NCBI GenBank assembly: GCA_003214855.1
Contig: QCLC01000004.1
Location: forward strand, 32,809-96,808
Source: Prochlorococcus sp. AG-412-I05
GTDB taxonomy: Bacteria > Cyanobacteriota > Cyanobacteriia > PCC-6307 > Cyanobiaceae
Direction of reading: 5' to 3'
Length of the DNA: 64,000 bases
This document shows, piece after piece, positions 18,398 to 28,160 of the stretch. Position 1 is the first letter of the stretch; each line of letters opens with the position of its first letter. A program made the position numbers and the translations under genes. Under the pieces are notes generated by a model. It ran no database searches, was not told the DNA's origin, and worked only from the letters and a program-made list of their open reading frames with translations.

Positions 18398-19174
18398 TCA
18401 ATCAGATCTTGACTGATCTCTTGACAAGCTGATCCGTCGACTTGAAACCATTGTTTGAGCTGCTGCCACAGCAGCTGTGCAAGTGCGCAAGATTGAATCT
18501 CCCAACGCCACAGGCACCCAACCGGCGGCCTCAGCGGCACACTCTTCAAGTGGGCTCCAACCACCCTCAGGACCAATCGCAACTGTGACTTGGTTGATTT
18601 CTGGGGTCAATCCTTCCATCAAAAATTGTAGATCAATCAGTCCCTGCCGACGAGTGGTGGCCAAAGCAAAAACTGCATGATCTGGTGGACTTTTCCACAA
18701 GGCTGAAGCTTCTGCTATGGGCAAAAGTTCTGGCTGCCAAAGCTGCTCAGATTGCTCAACTGCTTCCCTAAGGATCACCTTCCATCGCAATGGTCGCTCC
18801 TCCGCCTGAGGAGTACACCTATCAGAACGTAGAGGCTGAATCAGGTTGACGCCTAGTTCACAACTCATCCTCAAAACCTCCTCAAAGCCGCGCTTTGGGA
18901 GAACAACAGCCAAACCGAGTTGTTGACGATGGCGAGGTTTTTGTAGAGAAGGAGACGAAGGTGACGTGTCAAGTTTTAAAAAATCACCTGCTTGTAGATG
19001 GGCCTCCCAGAAATGGCCAACACCATCAACAACCGCAACCGCTTGCCCATTGCGAAGGCGAAGCACTCTGCGCAGGTAATGGACTTCGTCTTGCTTGAGA
19101 GATAACAAATGGTGAGAAGCAGTGATTGCATCAAACCGCTGCGCTTCAACCAAAAGGCGCCTGAGCTCAGCCAA
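18398..19174 (-). CDS. rsmE: 16S rRNA (uracil1498-N3)-methyltransferase RsmE
   Basis: A SPOUT-class methyltransferase that methylates U1498 of 16S rRNA. The N-terminal PUA-like domain includes HYLRRVLRLRNGQAVAVVDG. The C-terminal knotted SAM site has VTVAIGPEGGWSPLEE and ALGDSILRTCTAAVAAAQ. The usual final motif is L-R-x-E-T-A; here a Cys stands where most bacterial homologues have Glu, which may be lineage-specific. The length is 258 aa. The start is a TTG (MAELRRLLVE); no better ATG is upstream. The gene is 8 bp downstream of the DUF3531 gene, so the two probably form one transcript. Confidence 0.9.
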   Translation of the reverse strand: MAELRRLLVEAQRFDAITASHHLLSLKQDEVHYLRRVLRLRNGQAVAVVDGVGHFWEAHLQAGDFLKLDTSPSSPSLQKPRHRQQLGLAVVLPKRGFEEVLRMSCELGVNLIQPLRSDRCTPQAEERPLRWKVILREAVEQSEQLWQPELLPIAEASALWKSPPDHAVFALATTRRQGLIDLQFLMEGLTPEINQVTVAIGPEGGWSPLEECAAEAAGWVPVALGDSILRTCTAAVAAAQTMVSSRRISLSRDQSRSD

Positions 19175-19182
19175 GAGACTGC

Positions 19183-19632
19183 TTAGGCCTCCACAGGGAA
19201 GATGCTGTCGGGATGGGGCTCAACAGGCCAGTCATCATTGACACCACCAATCAGCACTTCATCCAACTGCACCACATCGGAGTCAATTTGTTGGAGAGCG
19301 TTGATCAGGACATCAAGTGCAACAGCATCACTTGTACCAAGATCAACCCAACAACGTGCCCAGCAGCCTTGATATTCCAACTGGCCCATGTTGTGCATCA
19401 GCGCAGGGATCACGGATCTGGCGTCTTCATTGTCGTAAGTGATCCAGCTGAGATCCGCACCTTCCTCATGGACTTGTAGGTTCTCAGCATTAAATCCACC
19501 CAAACGGCCAATCACGTACCAACTATCAAAGATGCCATCGACGTAATTTTGCTCACCCTGGCTTGGTACATCGGCAAAATGAAGCCATAGCCAACAGTTG
19601 AATGGATCAACCTCGCGGAAACGAACGTCCAT
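19183..19632 (-). CDS. DUF3531 family protein
   Basis: A 149-residue protein matching the cyanobacteria/plant DUF3531 pattern from memory: V-R-F-R-E-x-D-P-F-N-C-W-L-W near the N-terminus, then YVDGIFDSWYVIGRLGGFNA and a conserved YDNEDARSVIPALMHNMG stretch. It is acidic, with no signal peptide or membrane helix. The function is not established. It lies immediately upstream of rsmE on the same strand. Confidence 0.8.
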   Translation of the reverse strand: MDVRFREVDPFNCWLWLHFADVPSQGEQNYVDGIFDSWYVIGRLGGFNAENLQVHEEGADLSWITYDNEDARSVIPALMHNMGQLEYQGCWARCWVDLGTSDAVALDVLINALQQIDSDVVQLDEVLIGGVNDDWPVEPHPDSIFPVEA

Positions 19633-19749
19633 GAAAGCTCGACGATGGCTGCATCATCGCGGCATTCGACAGATCCGTCTGCATAAGCAAGCATTCATCA
19701 ATCAAATTGGAGGATCATTAGCAGCTGTGAGCAGAGAAGTGAGGTGCTC

Positions 19750-20382
19750 ATGCTGCAGCTGAAAGACATTCAATATCGTCCCTCAACATCTGAGGAACCT
19801 GTGCTGCAGGGAGTTGATCTCCTTGCTCATGCGAGCCAACCCGTTGTAATAGCTGGCGCTAGTGGAAGTGGCAAAACCAGTCTGCTAGAGGTGATCAGTG
19901 GACTTGCAAGTGCTCAACAAGGCGCCATTTACTGGGAACACAAACCCTTAAATCAGCGTCAACGACGCTGGATGTGTGGGGTCGTATTTCAATTCCCAGA
20001 GCGGCACTTTCTTGGATTAACTGTTGCCCAGGAGCTGCGCTTAGGGCATCGGCGACTCACCAGTGTGGAACAAACACAAGCGCTACAAAGGGTTGGACTG
20101 GCTCAAATCGACATGAAGCAAGCACCGGAACGTCTCAGTGGAGGTCAACAAAGACGGCTTGCCCTTGCTGTTCAGTTGCTTCGCAAGCCAACCATTTTGC
20201 TGCTTGATGAACCGACCGCCGGGCTTGATTGGTCAGTACGTGATGAGGTATTGGAACTGCTTTCCAAGCTTGCACGAGAACAGTTGTTAATCGTGGCCAC
20301 TCATGAGCCAGAACTCTTTGTGGGCTTGTCAAGTGCAGCGTATCGGCTTGATTCAGGTCGGCTTCATAAGGTGCCTCAATAA
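19750..20382 (+). CDS. ABC transporter ATP-binding protein, ECF/CbiO-type
   Basis: A 210-residue stand-alone ATPase. It has Walker A GASGSGKTS, a Q-loop in GVVFQFPERHFLGLTVAQEL (the F-P-E-x-x-F/L-x-x-T-V pattern of EcfA/CbiO), signature RLSGGQQRRLALAVQLL, Walker B ILLLDEPTAGLD and H-loop ATHEPE. Cyanobacteria and plastids carry such a single ATPase (the ABCI11 type) for a cobalt/nickel or vitamin importer whose membrane parts are elsewhere. ATG 19750 follows a GAGGTG ribosome site; the frame also has a GTG two codons upstream. The cargo is unknown. Confidence 0.87.
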   Translation: MLQLKDIQYRPSTSEEPVLQGVDLLAHASQPVVIAGASGSGKTSLLEVISGLASAQQGAIYWEHKPLNQRQRRWMCGVVFQFPERHFLGLTVAQELRLGHRRLTSVEQTQALQRVGLAQIDMKQAPERLSGGQQRRLALAVQLLRKPTILLLDEPTAGLDWSVRDEVLELLSKLAREQLLIVATHEPELFVGLSSAAYRLDSGRLHKVPQ

Positions 20383-20757
20383 CTCTCAATCAACTTAGAT
20401 AACTAGCTGCCTTCGCAATCAAAAGTCACAGAAAAGCAATTCACAATGGCCAACCATTGATAAGCAACGCTTCAATAGCGAATTGGGTCGGCGATCTATA
20501 AATATATCTTGATCTTTAAATCAATAGGTAGTTGATCAAATAAAAAATTACTTCCAAGGCTGCTTGAGGGCCGACAAGTATTGCAGCACTAAGTCTTTTT
20601 GCTAAAGAACTCAAAAGCATTCTGCAGGAAGCTCACAATATTGAATCAAACAACAATTCAAAAAAATATTTAATTGCTGGCTAAAAGTTAAACAAAAGCT
20701 TTTTATCAGTTAATCATATGGAGAAAGCAAGCCATTGTTCGCATGGGTCTTATCTAA
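20383..20757. other. intergenic, nothing recognised
   Basis: A 375-bp AT-rich gap between convergent genes. No ORF of coding quality, no tRNA and no clear rho-independent terminator was seen. Confidence 0.4.
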
Positions 20758-21453
20758 TCAAGCCAAAAAGAGTGCACCAGCCCAAAGCATCAACACTGTT
20801 GGCACCGCTTCAAGCTGGTCTCCTGTAATCGGCAGGGTAACGCTTGGTAACGCTGTCATGGCTTGCAGGAGGAGTCCCCCAAGAATCAAGCCGCTCGCAA
20901 GTAAGAGAACACTCCAGCCCAATGATGCAAGTGGGCGACGACCTCGTCTGATCTGACTGAGAAACAGAGCAATTGTTGATACAGCAAGGATAAGCTCCGT
21001 GCTTCCAACAGGAGCAACAATCACAAGCAATAAGGCAAGTCCTCCTAAGACCAATCGAACCGTGAGGCCCTGTCCTTCAGGCAGAGAGAGATTCGGCCAG
21101 AATTCTCTTGATTTGGTGTTAGCAGTTGATGAATTGATATTGCGTAGGCGTGTAAGCAGTGCATTGCTTCCACCACTGCGAGCAGCTGTCTCGACCTGCA
21201 GCTCCTCTCGCTGAGAGGCATTGACTGCAGCATTGCTCACTTTGCCAAGCTGACGTTCCTTGAGACTGGACATGAGCACAGCGTCATAAGACGCTTCAAC
21301 CCTTGCCCTGGCTTGAAGGTCATCGCCTACCTCTAAAAGCCGCTTTTCCTTTGCTTGTTGCACAGATTCGAAGCTGGCTCCTGGTTCAAGACCAAGGATG
21401 GAGTAGGGATCCTGCGACCCTGGATTCGAACTGGAGCCGATGCCCGAGGCCAT
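20758..21453 (-). CDS. CPP1-like / DnaJ-like membrane protein (DUF3353)
   Basis: A 231-residue protein with a J-domain-like N-terminus (DPYSILGLEPGASFESVQQA, no HPD motif) and three to four C-terminal membrane helices (GLTVRLVLGGLALLLVIVAP, GSTELILAVSTIALFLS, SVLLLASGLILGGLLLQAM, AVPTVLMLWAGALFLA). This is the layout of CPP1/CDF1 proteins. In plants CPP1 acts as a chaperone for protochlorophyllide oxidoreductase and in import at the envelope; the cyanobacterial role is inferred. ATG at 21453 sits just before the J-like domain, and the longer frame upstream lacks conservation-like sequence. Confidence 0.85.
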   Translation of the reverse strand: MASGIGSSSNPGSQDPYSILGLEPGASFESVQQAKEKRLLEVGDDLQARARVEASYDAVLMSSLKERQLGKVSNAAVNASQREELQVETAARSGGSNALLTRLRNINSSTANTKSREFWPNLSLPEGQGLTVRLVLGGLALLLVIVAPVGSTELILAVSTIALFLSQIRRGRRPLASLGWSVLLLASGLILGGLLLQAMTALPSVTLPITGDQLEAVPTVLMLWAGALFLA

Positions 21454-21521
21454 GGTTCTACGAGAACTACTCTGAGCGTATCGAGACCAGCTCAAAAGAG
21501 GGGCGAACCATAGCGATAGCC

Positions 21522-21737
21522 ATGGCTGTTCTGGAGCTGTTTGCAACAAACCAAAGCCTCTTGCTGTCCCATCCACTGCCTACTCTTGAGCAACGGCATC
21601 TGTGGTGGAAGGTGGAAGCCAACAAGCATTTCAACCCTTTCAGGTTGATCATTGCAGCTTGCAGCACGAAAGCATACGTACTCAGTGCCTCCATCAACAC
21701 AGGGGCGTATCAGCCATTGGTTGTCCACTACCACTGA
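21522..21737 (+). CDS. possible small hypothetical protein (71 aa)
   Basis: A frame from ATG 21522 to TGA in the ~365-bp space between the divergent-side start of the CPP1-like gene and the end of prfC. The product (LELFATNQSLLLSHPLPTLE, then WWKVEANKHFNPFRLIIAA) has a coding-like composition with a helical start. The opposite strand has a competing 83-residue frame that looks less plausible (Cys- and Gln-rich). I do not recognise a family. Confidence 0.35.
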   Translation: MAVLELFATNQSLLLSHPLPTLEQRHLWWKVEANKHFNPFRLIIAACSTKAYVLSASINTGAYQPLVVHYH

Positions 21738-21819
21738 ACACAATCTTTAACGATTCTGGCTAACTAGAGCAGTGAATCGCGAGTTCTGTTCGTCAGGAAA
21801 GCAGATTTAAGACCAACGC

Positions 21820-23535
21820 TTAGAGGCTGATCGGCTCTACACCACTAACCACAGGCGCAACAGCACTAAGTTCCAACGCAGGGTGATCATCAAGAAGCTG
21901 GTTAAGGTTCCACTCGTTCTTGAACAAGAGAACAGGTCGCTGCCAGGCATCCTGAACGGTCTTGCAATTAAATATTCGTCCCATTTCATCTAGAGCAGGC
22001 CAACCATCACTGACCCACCGTGCCACCTGGAATCCCATAGGTTCAAGGCGGGTCTGAACGCCATATTCGTTTTCTAAACGATGCTGAACAACATCAAGCT
22101 GCAACTGACCTACTGCAGCAAGAATCGGATCCCGCTTGCTCTGATCAGTGTCGTAGAGAATTTGTACAGCACCTTCCTCTCTTAACTCATTAACTCCTTT
22201 ACGAAAATTTTTAAATGCTGAAGGATTTGGGTTGCGTAACCAGCTAAATATCTCAGGACTAAAGCATGGTATACCCTCGTATTCAACTCTAGAGCCTGTA
22301 TACAGAGTATCACCAATCGAAAACATACCAGGATTATTTAGACCGATAACATCACCTGGATAGGCATCATCAACGACCGAACGTTCTTGGCCAAATAACT
22401 TCTGTGGGCGAGATAGACGTATGGATTTACCAGTTCGTGCTAGGCGCACCGTCATATCCTTTTCAAAACGTCCGCTGCAGACCCTTACAAAGGCGACACG
22501 ATCACGATGACGAGGATCCATATTGGCCTGTAATTTGAACACAAAGCCACTGAAGGACGATCGCAAAGGATCAATAGGGCCCTCACTTGTAGAACGAGCA
22601 ACCGGTCGCTGCGCCATCTCAAGAAAGGCATCAAGGAAAGGCCTTACCCCAAAATTGGTCATTGCCGAACCAAAAAACACAGGTGTCAAATCGCCTGCAT
22701 GGACTAATTCCAGATCAAGCTCTGCACCTGCTGCCTCCAAGAGCTCTAACTCTTCCAACGCTTGGTCCAAAAGCTCCTGCTCGACAAGGCTTGGTAATTC
22801 CGGATCGTCAAGATGAAGATGGCGTTCACTCGCTTGCCGGCCCCTTTCCTCTCTTGTAAAAAGAACGACATTTCTAGTTCGGCGATCAATAACACCACGA
22901 AACAACTCCCCACTACCAATAGGCCAATTCACGGCCCAAGGTATTAGTTCCAACTCTGCTTCAATCTCATCCAACAGCAACAGAGGATCCCGCCCTGCAC
23001 GATCCATCTTGTTTATGAAAGTAAAGATTGGAATATTTCTCATGCGACATACCTCAAACAATTTTCTTGTCTGAGGTTCTAAACCCTTAGCTGCATCCTC
23101 CAACATCACCGCATTATCTGCAGCCGCCAGGGTGCGATAAGTGTCTTCGGAAAAATCCTGGTGTCCGGGGGTATCAAGAAGGTTAATTGTGTTATTTGCA
23201 TAATCAAACTGCAGCACGGTGGAGGTAATCGATATCCCCCGCTGCTTCTCCAACTCCATCCAATCAGAGGTCACCTTGCGCTGCTCACCACGGGCTTTAA
23301 CAGCCCCTGCTTGCTGGATCGCACCTCCGTAAAGCAACAATTTTTCTGTAAGGGTGGTCTTCCCCGCATCTGGATGGGAAATGATCGCGAAATTACGGCG
23401 ACGGCTAATGGCCTCAGCCAACGAGGCCTCAAGGACTTGATCTACATCGCTTGAAGAGGCCGAATCAATCGGCGGGCTCGTGGAATCGGGAAGAGAGGTC
23501 AAGCGGTGACGAAGATCTGGCGGGTGCAAATGCAT
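21820..23535 (-). CDS. prfC: peptide chain release factor 3
   Basis: The GTPase that recycles RF1/RF2 from the ribosome. G1 is [10 protein letters not shown], the G2 region [18 protein letters not shown]3 [14 protein letters not shown] and G4 FINKMDR, followed by the RF3-specific domain II and C-terminal domains ([20 protein letters not shown], and [18 protein letters not shown]). ATG at 23535 ([12 protein letters not shown]) gives about 571 aa; the frame extends eight codons further to 23559. The N-terminal ~40 residues before the GTPase core are longer than in E. coli RF3. Confidence 0.95.
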   Translation of the reverse strand: MHLHPPDLRHRLTSLPDSTSPPIDSASSSDVDQVLEASLAEAISRRRNFAIISHPDAGKTTLTEKLLLYGGAIQQAGAVKARGEQRKVTSDWMELEKQRGISITSTVLQFDYANNTINLLDTPGHQDFSEDTYRTLAAADNAVMLEDAAKGLEPQTRKLFEVCRMRNIPIFTFINKMDRAGRDPLLLLDEIEAELELIPWAVNWPIGSGELFRGVIDRRTRNVVLFTREERGRQASERHLHLDDPELPSLVEQELLDQALEELELLEAAGAELDLELVHAGDLTPVFFGSAMTNFGVRPFLDAFLEMAQRPVARSTSEGPIDPLRSSFSGFVFKLQANMDPRHRDRVAFVRVCSGRFEKDMTVRLARTGKSIRLSRPQKLFGQERSVVDDAYPGDVIGLNNPGMFSIGDTLYTGSRVEYEGIPCFSPEIFSWLRNPNPSAFKNFRKGVNELREEGAVQILYDTDQSKRDPILAAVGQLQLDVVQHRLENEYGVQTRLEPMGFQVARWVSDGWPALDEMGRIFNCKTVQDAWQRPVLLFKNEWNLNQLLDDHPALELSAVAPVVSGVEPISL

Positions 23536-23559
23536 ATTAAAGGTGCGATAAATGATCAA

Positions 23560-23915
23560 GCCTTAGACTGCGTCTGAGATTCATAAGACAAGGAATTCAC
23601 GTCTTGGCAGGTGTAAGGCTGATATTTCAGCCTCTGTGTAGGTTTTATTGTGATCAGTTTTTCAATCTCACCTCATCTCAGTGAGGAAAACTGTTCGGGC
23701 AAAGTGCTTAAGCGTTCACAATCAATCCTGATGCAACGACGCAACCAAGATGATCGATTTCAAGTACTGAGCCCTCCCTGCGGGCTATGGCGCCAACACC
23801 AACTTTGATCTCAATACTTTCGTCAGCGGCAACTCAATTCAGTGGGAAAAGACTTTTCACCCTCATTTGTGAGAACGTGCGATAAGGCCTCATAAATCCA
23901 ACTGAGCCTATGCAT
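23560..23915. other. intergenic, nothing recognised
   Basis: 356 bp between prfC and the methyltransferase gene. There is no convincing ORF or RNA. It probably contains the prfC promoter; no boxes were assigned. Confidence 0.35.
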
Positions 23916-24605
23916 TTAGATCGTGCCAAATACGTCGAGATACCTGTCCTCAACTTCGATCACATGCAAATGATCTAGCCCTGCATAACCAAGCTGTGAC
24001 TGCACCTCTTGCAAGGTGAAGGCTGCGTGCAGAGACGCCAAATAATCACGAATCAAAATAGAAGGTGCTTCCTGCATGTGTTTTTGTTGAAGCGCAATAG
24101 CATGTTTAGTCGATAAGGGTCGACGCAGATCGCGATGAAATACAAAAGCACCTGGGGCTGCTAAATACTTAGTGACTTGCCATAAAAGATTAGGTTCATG
24201 AAGGTGGTGTAGCAAACTATTACTAACAACGAGAGCAGCCGAACATTTCAAATCGACGCATTGATTCACGAGTGATGAAAGATTGGAACAGCGATAGGTC
24301 AGTCCCTTAAGTTCAGCGGCCATCGTTTTTTGCCGTTGCAAAGCGTGATCAAGCATCGCTTGAGCACCATCAATGCCAAGCACCATCACATCAGGCCAGA
24401 GGCACTGGAGTCGCTCGCAAATATTTCCAGGTCCACAACCAAGATCAACGATCATGCTGCCTGGAGAAGGAATCTTGCACAAGCTGATCAGATGCTCCTG
24501 CAAGCGTTTGATCAATGCCTCATCACCACAGGAGAAATCTGCTTCGGCATAGGCCTTGGCCTGAAGCGGATCATCCATTAACTCCGGCTCAGGCAAGCGC
24601 TTCAC
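23916..24605 (-). CDS. class I SAM-dependent methyltransferase
   Basis: A 229-residue Rossmann methyltransferase. Motif I is MIVDLGCGPGNICERL (about residues 52-67), the acidic loop is VLGIDGAQAMLDHA, and motif IV-like ALVVSNSLLHHLHEP follows. Met-25-like and DUF4942-like fusions are absent. The substrate is unknown; the closest general resemblance is to small-molecule methyltransferases (Methyltransf_11/25). The first codon is GTG; ATG at 24578 (MDDPLQAKAYAEADF) is an alternative start. The gene is divergent from nrdJ with about 120 bp between them. Confidence 0.8.
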   Translation of the reverse strand: MKRLPEPELMDDPLQAKAYAEADFSCGDEALIKRLQEHLISLCKIPSPGSMIVDLGCGPGNICERLQCLWPDVMVLGIDGAQAMLDHALQRQKTMAAELKGLTYRCSNLSSLVNQCVDLKCSAALVVSNSLLHHLHEPNLLWQVTKYLAAPGAFVFHRDLRRPLSTKHAIALQQKHMQEAPSILIRDYLASLHAAFTLQEVQSQLGYAGLDHLHVIEVEDRYLDVFGTI

Positions 24606-24722
24606 AAGATCTCAATCAGATTTCTCACTAGTCTCAACCAGGCGCTGTCGATGGTGTTACTAAAGCTTGCAGACACCATGAGTGGCGGTAGCGTTCTCGT
24701 ACTTATCGGCATAAGCCAACCT

Positions 24723-27065
24723 ATGACCCTGACTTCGAGCAGACCTGAGATAGCAATGACAGCCTTAGAAGCCAGCGGAAAACGTGTTGATTTCCCGGCC
24801 TCGGCTCCAGCCGCTAACCCGGTTTTTTATCGCACTTACAGCCGCCGCAGCTCGTCGGGACGAGAAAGCTGGAACGAAGTGAGCACACGCAACCTCCAGG
24901 GACTCCAGCAACTCGGCAAACTCAGAGCTGAGGAGGTAGCGCTGATGTCGCGCATGCAAGCCGAGAAAAAGGCTCTCCCCTCTGGTCGCTGGCTATGGAT
25001 CGGTGGAACGGATTGGATCGAAAGAGCAGAGAATTTCTCAGGTGCCTACAACTGCACATCCACCAACCTGGTGGACTGGGAAGCCTTTGGTCTAATGATG
25101 GACCTTGCGATGATGGGCTGCGGAACTGGTGCTGTCATTGAACCTCACTTGATTGATCAGCTGCCGGTGGTTCGCAACCCCATCAAAATCGTAGGCGTCA
25201 CAGATATTGGCCTAACAGCAGCACATCAAAGACAAGAGCAGACAACTCACAGCATTGAAAACGACGACGTCTTGGTCAAGGTTGGAGACACACGTCGTGG
25301 CTGGGTGGACAGCTATCAGTTATTACTCGAACTATGCAGCGACAAACACTTCGCTGGACGAACCATCAATGTGAGCATTGACCTTTCAGACGTAAGGCCA
25401 GTAGGCGAGACCCTCAAGGGCTTTGGTGGAATGGCCAATCCAGTGAAACTGAAGGATCTTTATACCCGTGTCGCTCGACTGCTTGGTAAAGCAGTCGGCC
25501 GTCGCCTCACTTCAGTGGAGTGTTGCCTGCTAATCGACGAAGCCGCAGTAACGATCGTTGCAGGCAACATCCGCCGCAGTGCTGGCATGCGTCAGTTCTC
25601 GGCGGAAGATCTTGCAGCTGCAGATGCCAAAGAAAATCTCTGGCAACAAGATGCCGAGGGTAATTGGTGCATCGATCCCGAAAAAGATGCGCTACGCATG
25701 GCCAATCACACCAGGGTTTACCACAACAGACCGAGCCGATCGATTGTGGTTGAGGCCGTAAGAAAACAATTCCATTCTGGAGAGGGTGCCATTCAATTCG
25801 CACCAGAGGCCATCGCTCGCTCCAATGCAGACCTGCTCACCACACAAGAATTACGCCAGGAATTTATTGGGATCTACTGCGATCAGGGAAAAGACGAAGC
25901 AGGTCGCTGGTTACAGACCAACCACGGTCCGATCGATGCCAGTGAACTCGAGCATCGACTAGGCCGCTATGGCCTAAACCCATGCGGGGAAATTCTTGGA
26001 GCCGACTTTCACTGCAATTTGGCCGAAATCCATCTCAACCAAATCGACCCTTGCGATGAAGAAGGTCAAACTGATGCTTTCAAAGCTGCTGCTCTATCGG
26101 TTGCCTGCCTACTGAACCATCGCTTTGAAGTCCCCAGATATCGCCAAAGCCGTGCCTGGGATCCAATTGTGGGTGTGAGTTTTACTGGTTTATTTGACTT
26201 CTTCGTCCATGCATTCGGCACTGCCTGGCTCAGATGGTGGGAGAACGGCCGACCTGACACAGATGAAGGTCGCGATTTCAAGCAAAAGGAAGCATCCTTT
26301 TTGATCCGTTGGAAAAAAATAGTCAACGAAACGGTCTGGGACTATTGCGATCGCCACAAGTTGCGTCGACCTAGCCGTTGCACCACAGTTCAACCAGCCG
26401 GAACGAAAAGTCTGCTTACAGGAGCAGCGCCGGGATGGCATCCTCCTAAAGCCCAGCGTTTCATTCGTCGGATTACCTTCCGAAAGAATGATCCAGTAGC
26501 GATGGCATGTATGGACTACGGATACACCGTTGTGCCGTCTCAATCTGATAAAGATGAGCAGGGTCGCCTGCTGGATGATCCATTTGATCCACGCTGCAGC
26601 GAATGGTTGGTTGAAATTCCCACAGAAGTCAGCTGGGCCAATCTCCCTGGTGCCGATGCTGTCGATATCAATAACTTCTCAGCACTGGCTCAATTTGATT
26701 TCTACATGCAAGTGCAAAGCCATTACACGGCCCACAACACTTCAGCGACGATCGAACTGCGTGAGGATGAGATAGAAAGTCTGGGAGAAGCGTTGCATCA
26801 GGCCATTGACAACAGTGAGGGGTACATCTCTGCTGCGCTGCTTGCTCGCTTCGATGCCAACAATGCCACCTTCCCGCGCTTGCCGTTTGAACCGATCGAT
26901 GCAAACACATTCGAGCGCCTGCAAGCAGAGGTGGTTAATCGCAGGGTGAGAAGCAACTTCTTCGAGGCTCTTCATTCCTATGACCAAGGTGAACTGATGG
27001 AGGCGGGGCCGGCTGGATGTGACTCAGACAAATGCCTACTGCCACTGGCCAAACCTGGGAGCTGA
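24723..27065 (+). CDS. nrdJ: adenosylcobalamin-dependent (class II) ribonucleoside-triphosphate reductase
   Basis: It reduces ribonucleotides to deoxyribonucleotides with a B12-derived radical, and is the oxygen-independent enzyme used by marine picocyanobacteria. The sequence is of the monomeric Lactobacillus RTPR type: active-site Cys in AYNCTSTNL, the GRYGLNPCGEILG motif (Cys/Glu), VQPAGTKSLLTGAAPGWHP, and the C-terminal redox pair CDSDKC with the family's five-residue spacing. ATG 24723 gives 780 aa; the frame is open to 24651 and ATG 24759 is also possible. No cobalamin riboswitch was recognised in the short upstream gap. Confidence 0.95.
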   Translation: MTLTSSRPEIAMTALEASGKRVDFPASAPAANPVFYRTYSRRSSSGRESWNEVSTRNLQGLQQLGKLRAEEVALMSRMQAEKKALPSGRWLWIGGTDWIERAENFSGAYNCTSTNLVDWEAFGLMMDLAMMGCGTGAVIEPHLIDQLPVVRNPIKIVGVTDIGLTAAHQRQEQTTHSIENDDVLVKVGDTRRGWVDSYQLLLELCSDKHFAGRTINVSIDLSDVRPVGETLKGFGGMANPVKLKDLYTRVARLLGKAVGRRLTSVECCLLIDEAAVTIVAGNIRRSAGMRQFSAEDLAAADAKENLWQQDAEGNWCIDPEKDALRMANHTRVYHNRPSRSIVVEAVRKQFHSGEGAIQFAPEAIARSNADLLTTQELRQEFIGIYCDQGKDEAGRWLQTNHGPIDASELEHRLGRYGLNPCGEILGADFHCNLAEIHLNQIDPCDEEGQTDAFKAAALSVACLLNHRFEVPRYRQSRAWDPIVGVSFTGLFDFFVHAFGTAWLRWWENGRPDTDEGRDFKQKEASFLIRWKKIVNETVWDYCDRHKLRRPSRCTTVQPAGTKSLLTGAAPGWHPPKAQRFIRRITFRKNDPVAMACMDYGYTVVPSQSDKDEQGRLLDDPFDPRCSEWLVEIPTEVSWANLPGADAVDINNFSALAQFDFYMQVQSHYTAHNTSATIELREDEIESLGEALHQAIDNSEGYISAALLARFDANNATFPRLPFEPIDANTFERLQAEVVNRRVRSNFFEALHSYDQGELMEAGPAGCDSDKCLLPLAKPGS

Positions 27066-27237
27066 CTCAAACGCTGATGGAATCCGTCCTGGATGGTTCT
27101 CCAGGGCGGATCAATTGGCAAGAGGCATCAAATTCTGACGAAACCAAATCAATTGGTTGGTAAAGACCATTGCAACCAAAAGCGATAGGTGGCTATTTAT
27201 GGAGTGAGGCAAGTTCGACCTACACCTCCTTAAGCCA

Positions 27238-27504
27238 ATGAGCACTACCAAGATCCAGGTCAATGCGATGAGCAAAAGCACAAGAGAAGCAATAGTCGAC
27301 AAACTTAGGGCATGTCAAACAGACGAGCAGTTACTTGCATACGATGCTCAGTTCAACATTGAATCCAATACAGGCCCCTTATATCTAGTAATTTGCGAAT
27401 TTCTACATAATCGCACCATCTCTCGTGCGATTGCCGCCAAGTGGCTAAAGACACTACTGGAAGACCGCGAGAATAAACTTCGGATGGCGAGTGTAAAAGC
27501 CTAG
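27238..27504 (+). CDS. conserved hypothetical protein, 88 aa
   Basis: A small helical protein with no signal peptide. Charged helices alternate with a conserved-looking core (TGPLYLVICEFLHNRTISRA, then AAKWLKTLLEDRENKLR). I do not recognise a family name. A 63-residue frame on the other strand overlaps the 5' end but begins with TTG and is less likely. The function is unknown. Confidence 0.55.
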   Translation: MSTTKIQVNAMSKSTREAIVDKLRACQTDEQLLAYDAQFNIESNTGPLYLVICEFLHNRTISRAIAAKWLKTLLEDRENKLRMASVKA

Positions 27505-27859
27505 AACGTTGACTTAGATGCATATAAAGATGATGGTCATGAACTTGAAGAATAATAGCTAGGCCATCACGTCAAAAGTTAACAGCGTTTCAATAGGCAT
27601 GTGACAAAAAGCATGAAGCAGAGTCGCTAAGGAGCATAGAATTCACTCTGCATTTTCATCACTGATATCTACGTAAGAAAACCTATCAATCACATGCCTC
27701 GACCAAACCAAAAAAACAGGTTTAAAAAACTGATATAGCCTTAATCGACGCACAAATAGATTAACCAACCTCCTATCAAATTGGTTGATTCATCTTTGCG
27801 ATGGCTAGAGATAGGCAAGTGGCTTTAGGGTATTACTATTAACGTGCAGCCATACAAGC
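27505..27859. other. intergenic, nothing recognised
   Basis: 355 bp, AT-rich, with no ORF longer than about 15 codons of coding quality. It marks the left edge of the low-density accessory stretch. Confidence 0.35.
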
Positions 27860-28117
27860 ATGAAGCCCAAAATTGCTGATGGACCAAATAAGTCTCAACG
27901 AGAAAAAGAGTTTTCTGGTTTAGAAAAGATTTTTACTATTGGGATTGCACCGCGTGGAATCATTGCAATCGGCATCGTGCCGATGGGCCTTGTAAGTATT
28001 GGGGTTGTATCCATGGGTTTAGTCATCATCGGCTGCGTTGGTATGGCAGCCATTAGCGCGTGCCTGCTAGGTATGAGGATATGGGCTAAGAGAATGAATG
28101 TTGTGGCTGCTTGGTAA
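27860..28117 (+). CDS. small membrane protein with glycine-periodic repeats
   Basis: 85 residues: a polar N-terminus of about 25, then a strongly periodic hydrophobic region in which Gly recurs about every five to seven residues (IGIAPRGIIAIGIVPMGLV, SIGVVSMGLVIIGCVGMA). Such Gly/Met/Ile periodicity is seen in small bacterial membrane proteins of unknown function and suggests tightly packed helices or a beta-like stack. It ends with a basic RIWAKRMNVVAAW. The start is ATG. It is isolated, not in an operon. Confidence 0.65.
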   Translation: MKPKIADGPNKSQREKEFSGLEKIFTIGIAPRGIIAIGIVPMGLVSIGVVSMGLVIIGCVGMAAISACLLGMRIWAKRMNVVAAW

Positions 28118-28160
28118 GCAATACTAATCAGAGTGCATGGAATAGTGGTTAATAGGCATC

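Noticed and set aside
24606..24722. Cobalamin riboswitch upstream of nrdJ
   Set aside because: The gap is short and I saw no B12-box-like or multi-stem structure.
27111..27302. 63-residue hydrophobic minus-strand ORF (LVLLLIALTWILVVLIGL)
   Set aside because: TTG start, overlaps the 5' end of the more plausible 88-aa + strand gene, and the hydrophobic part is the antisense of that gene's N-terminus.
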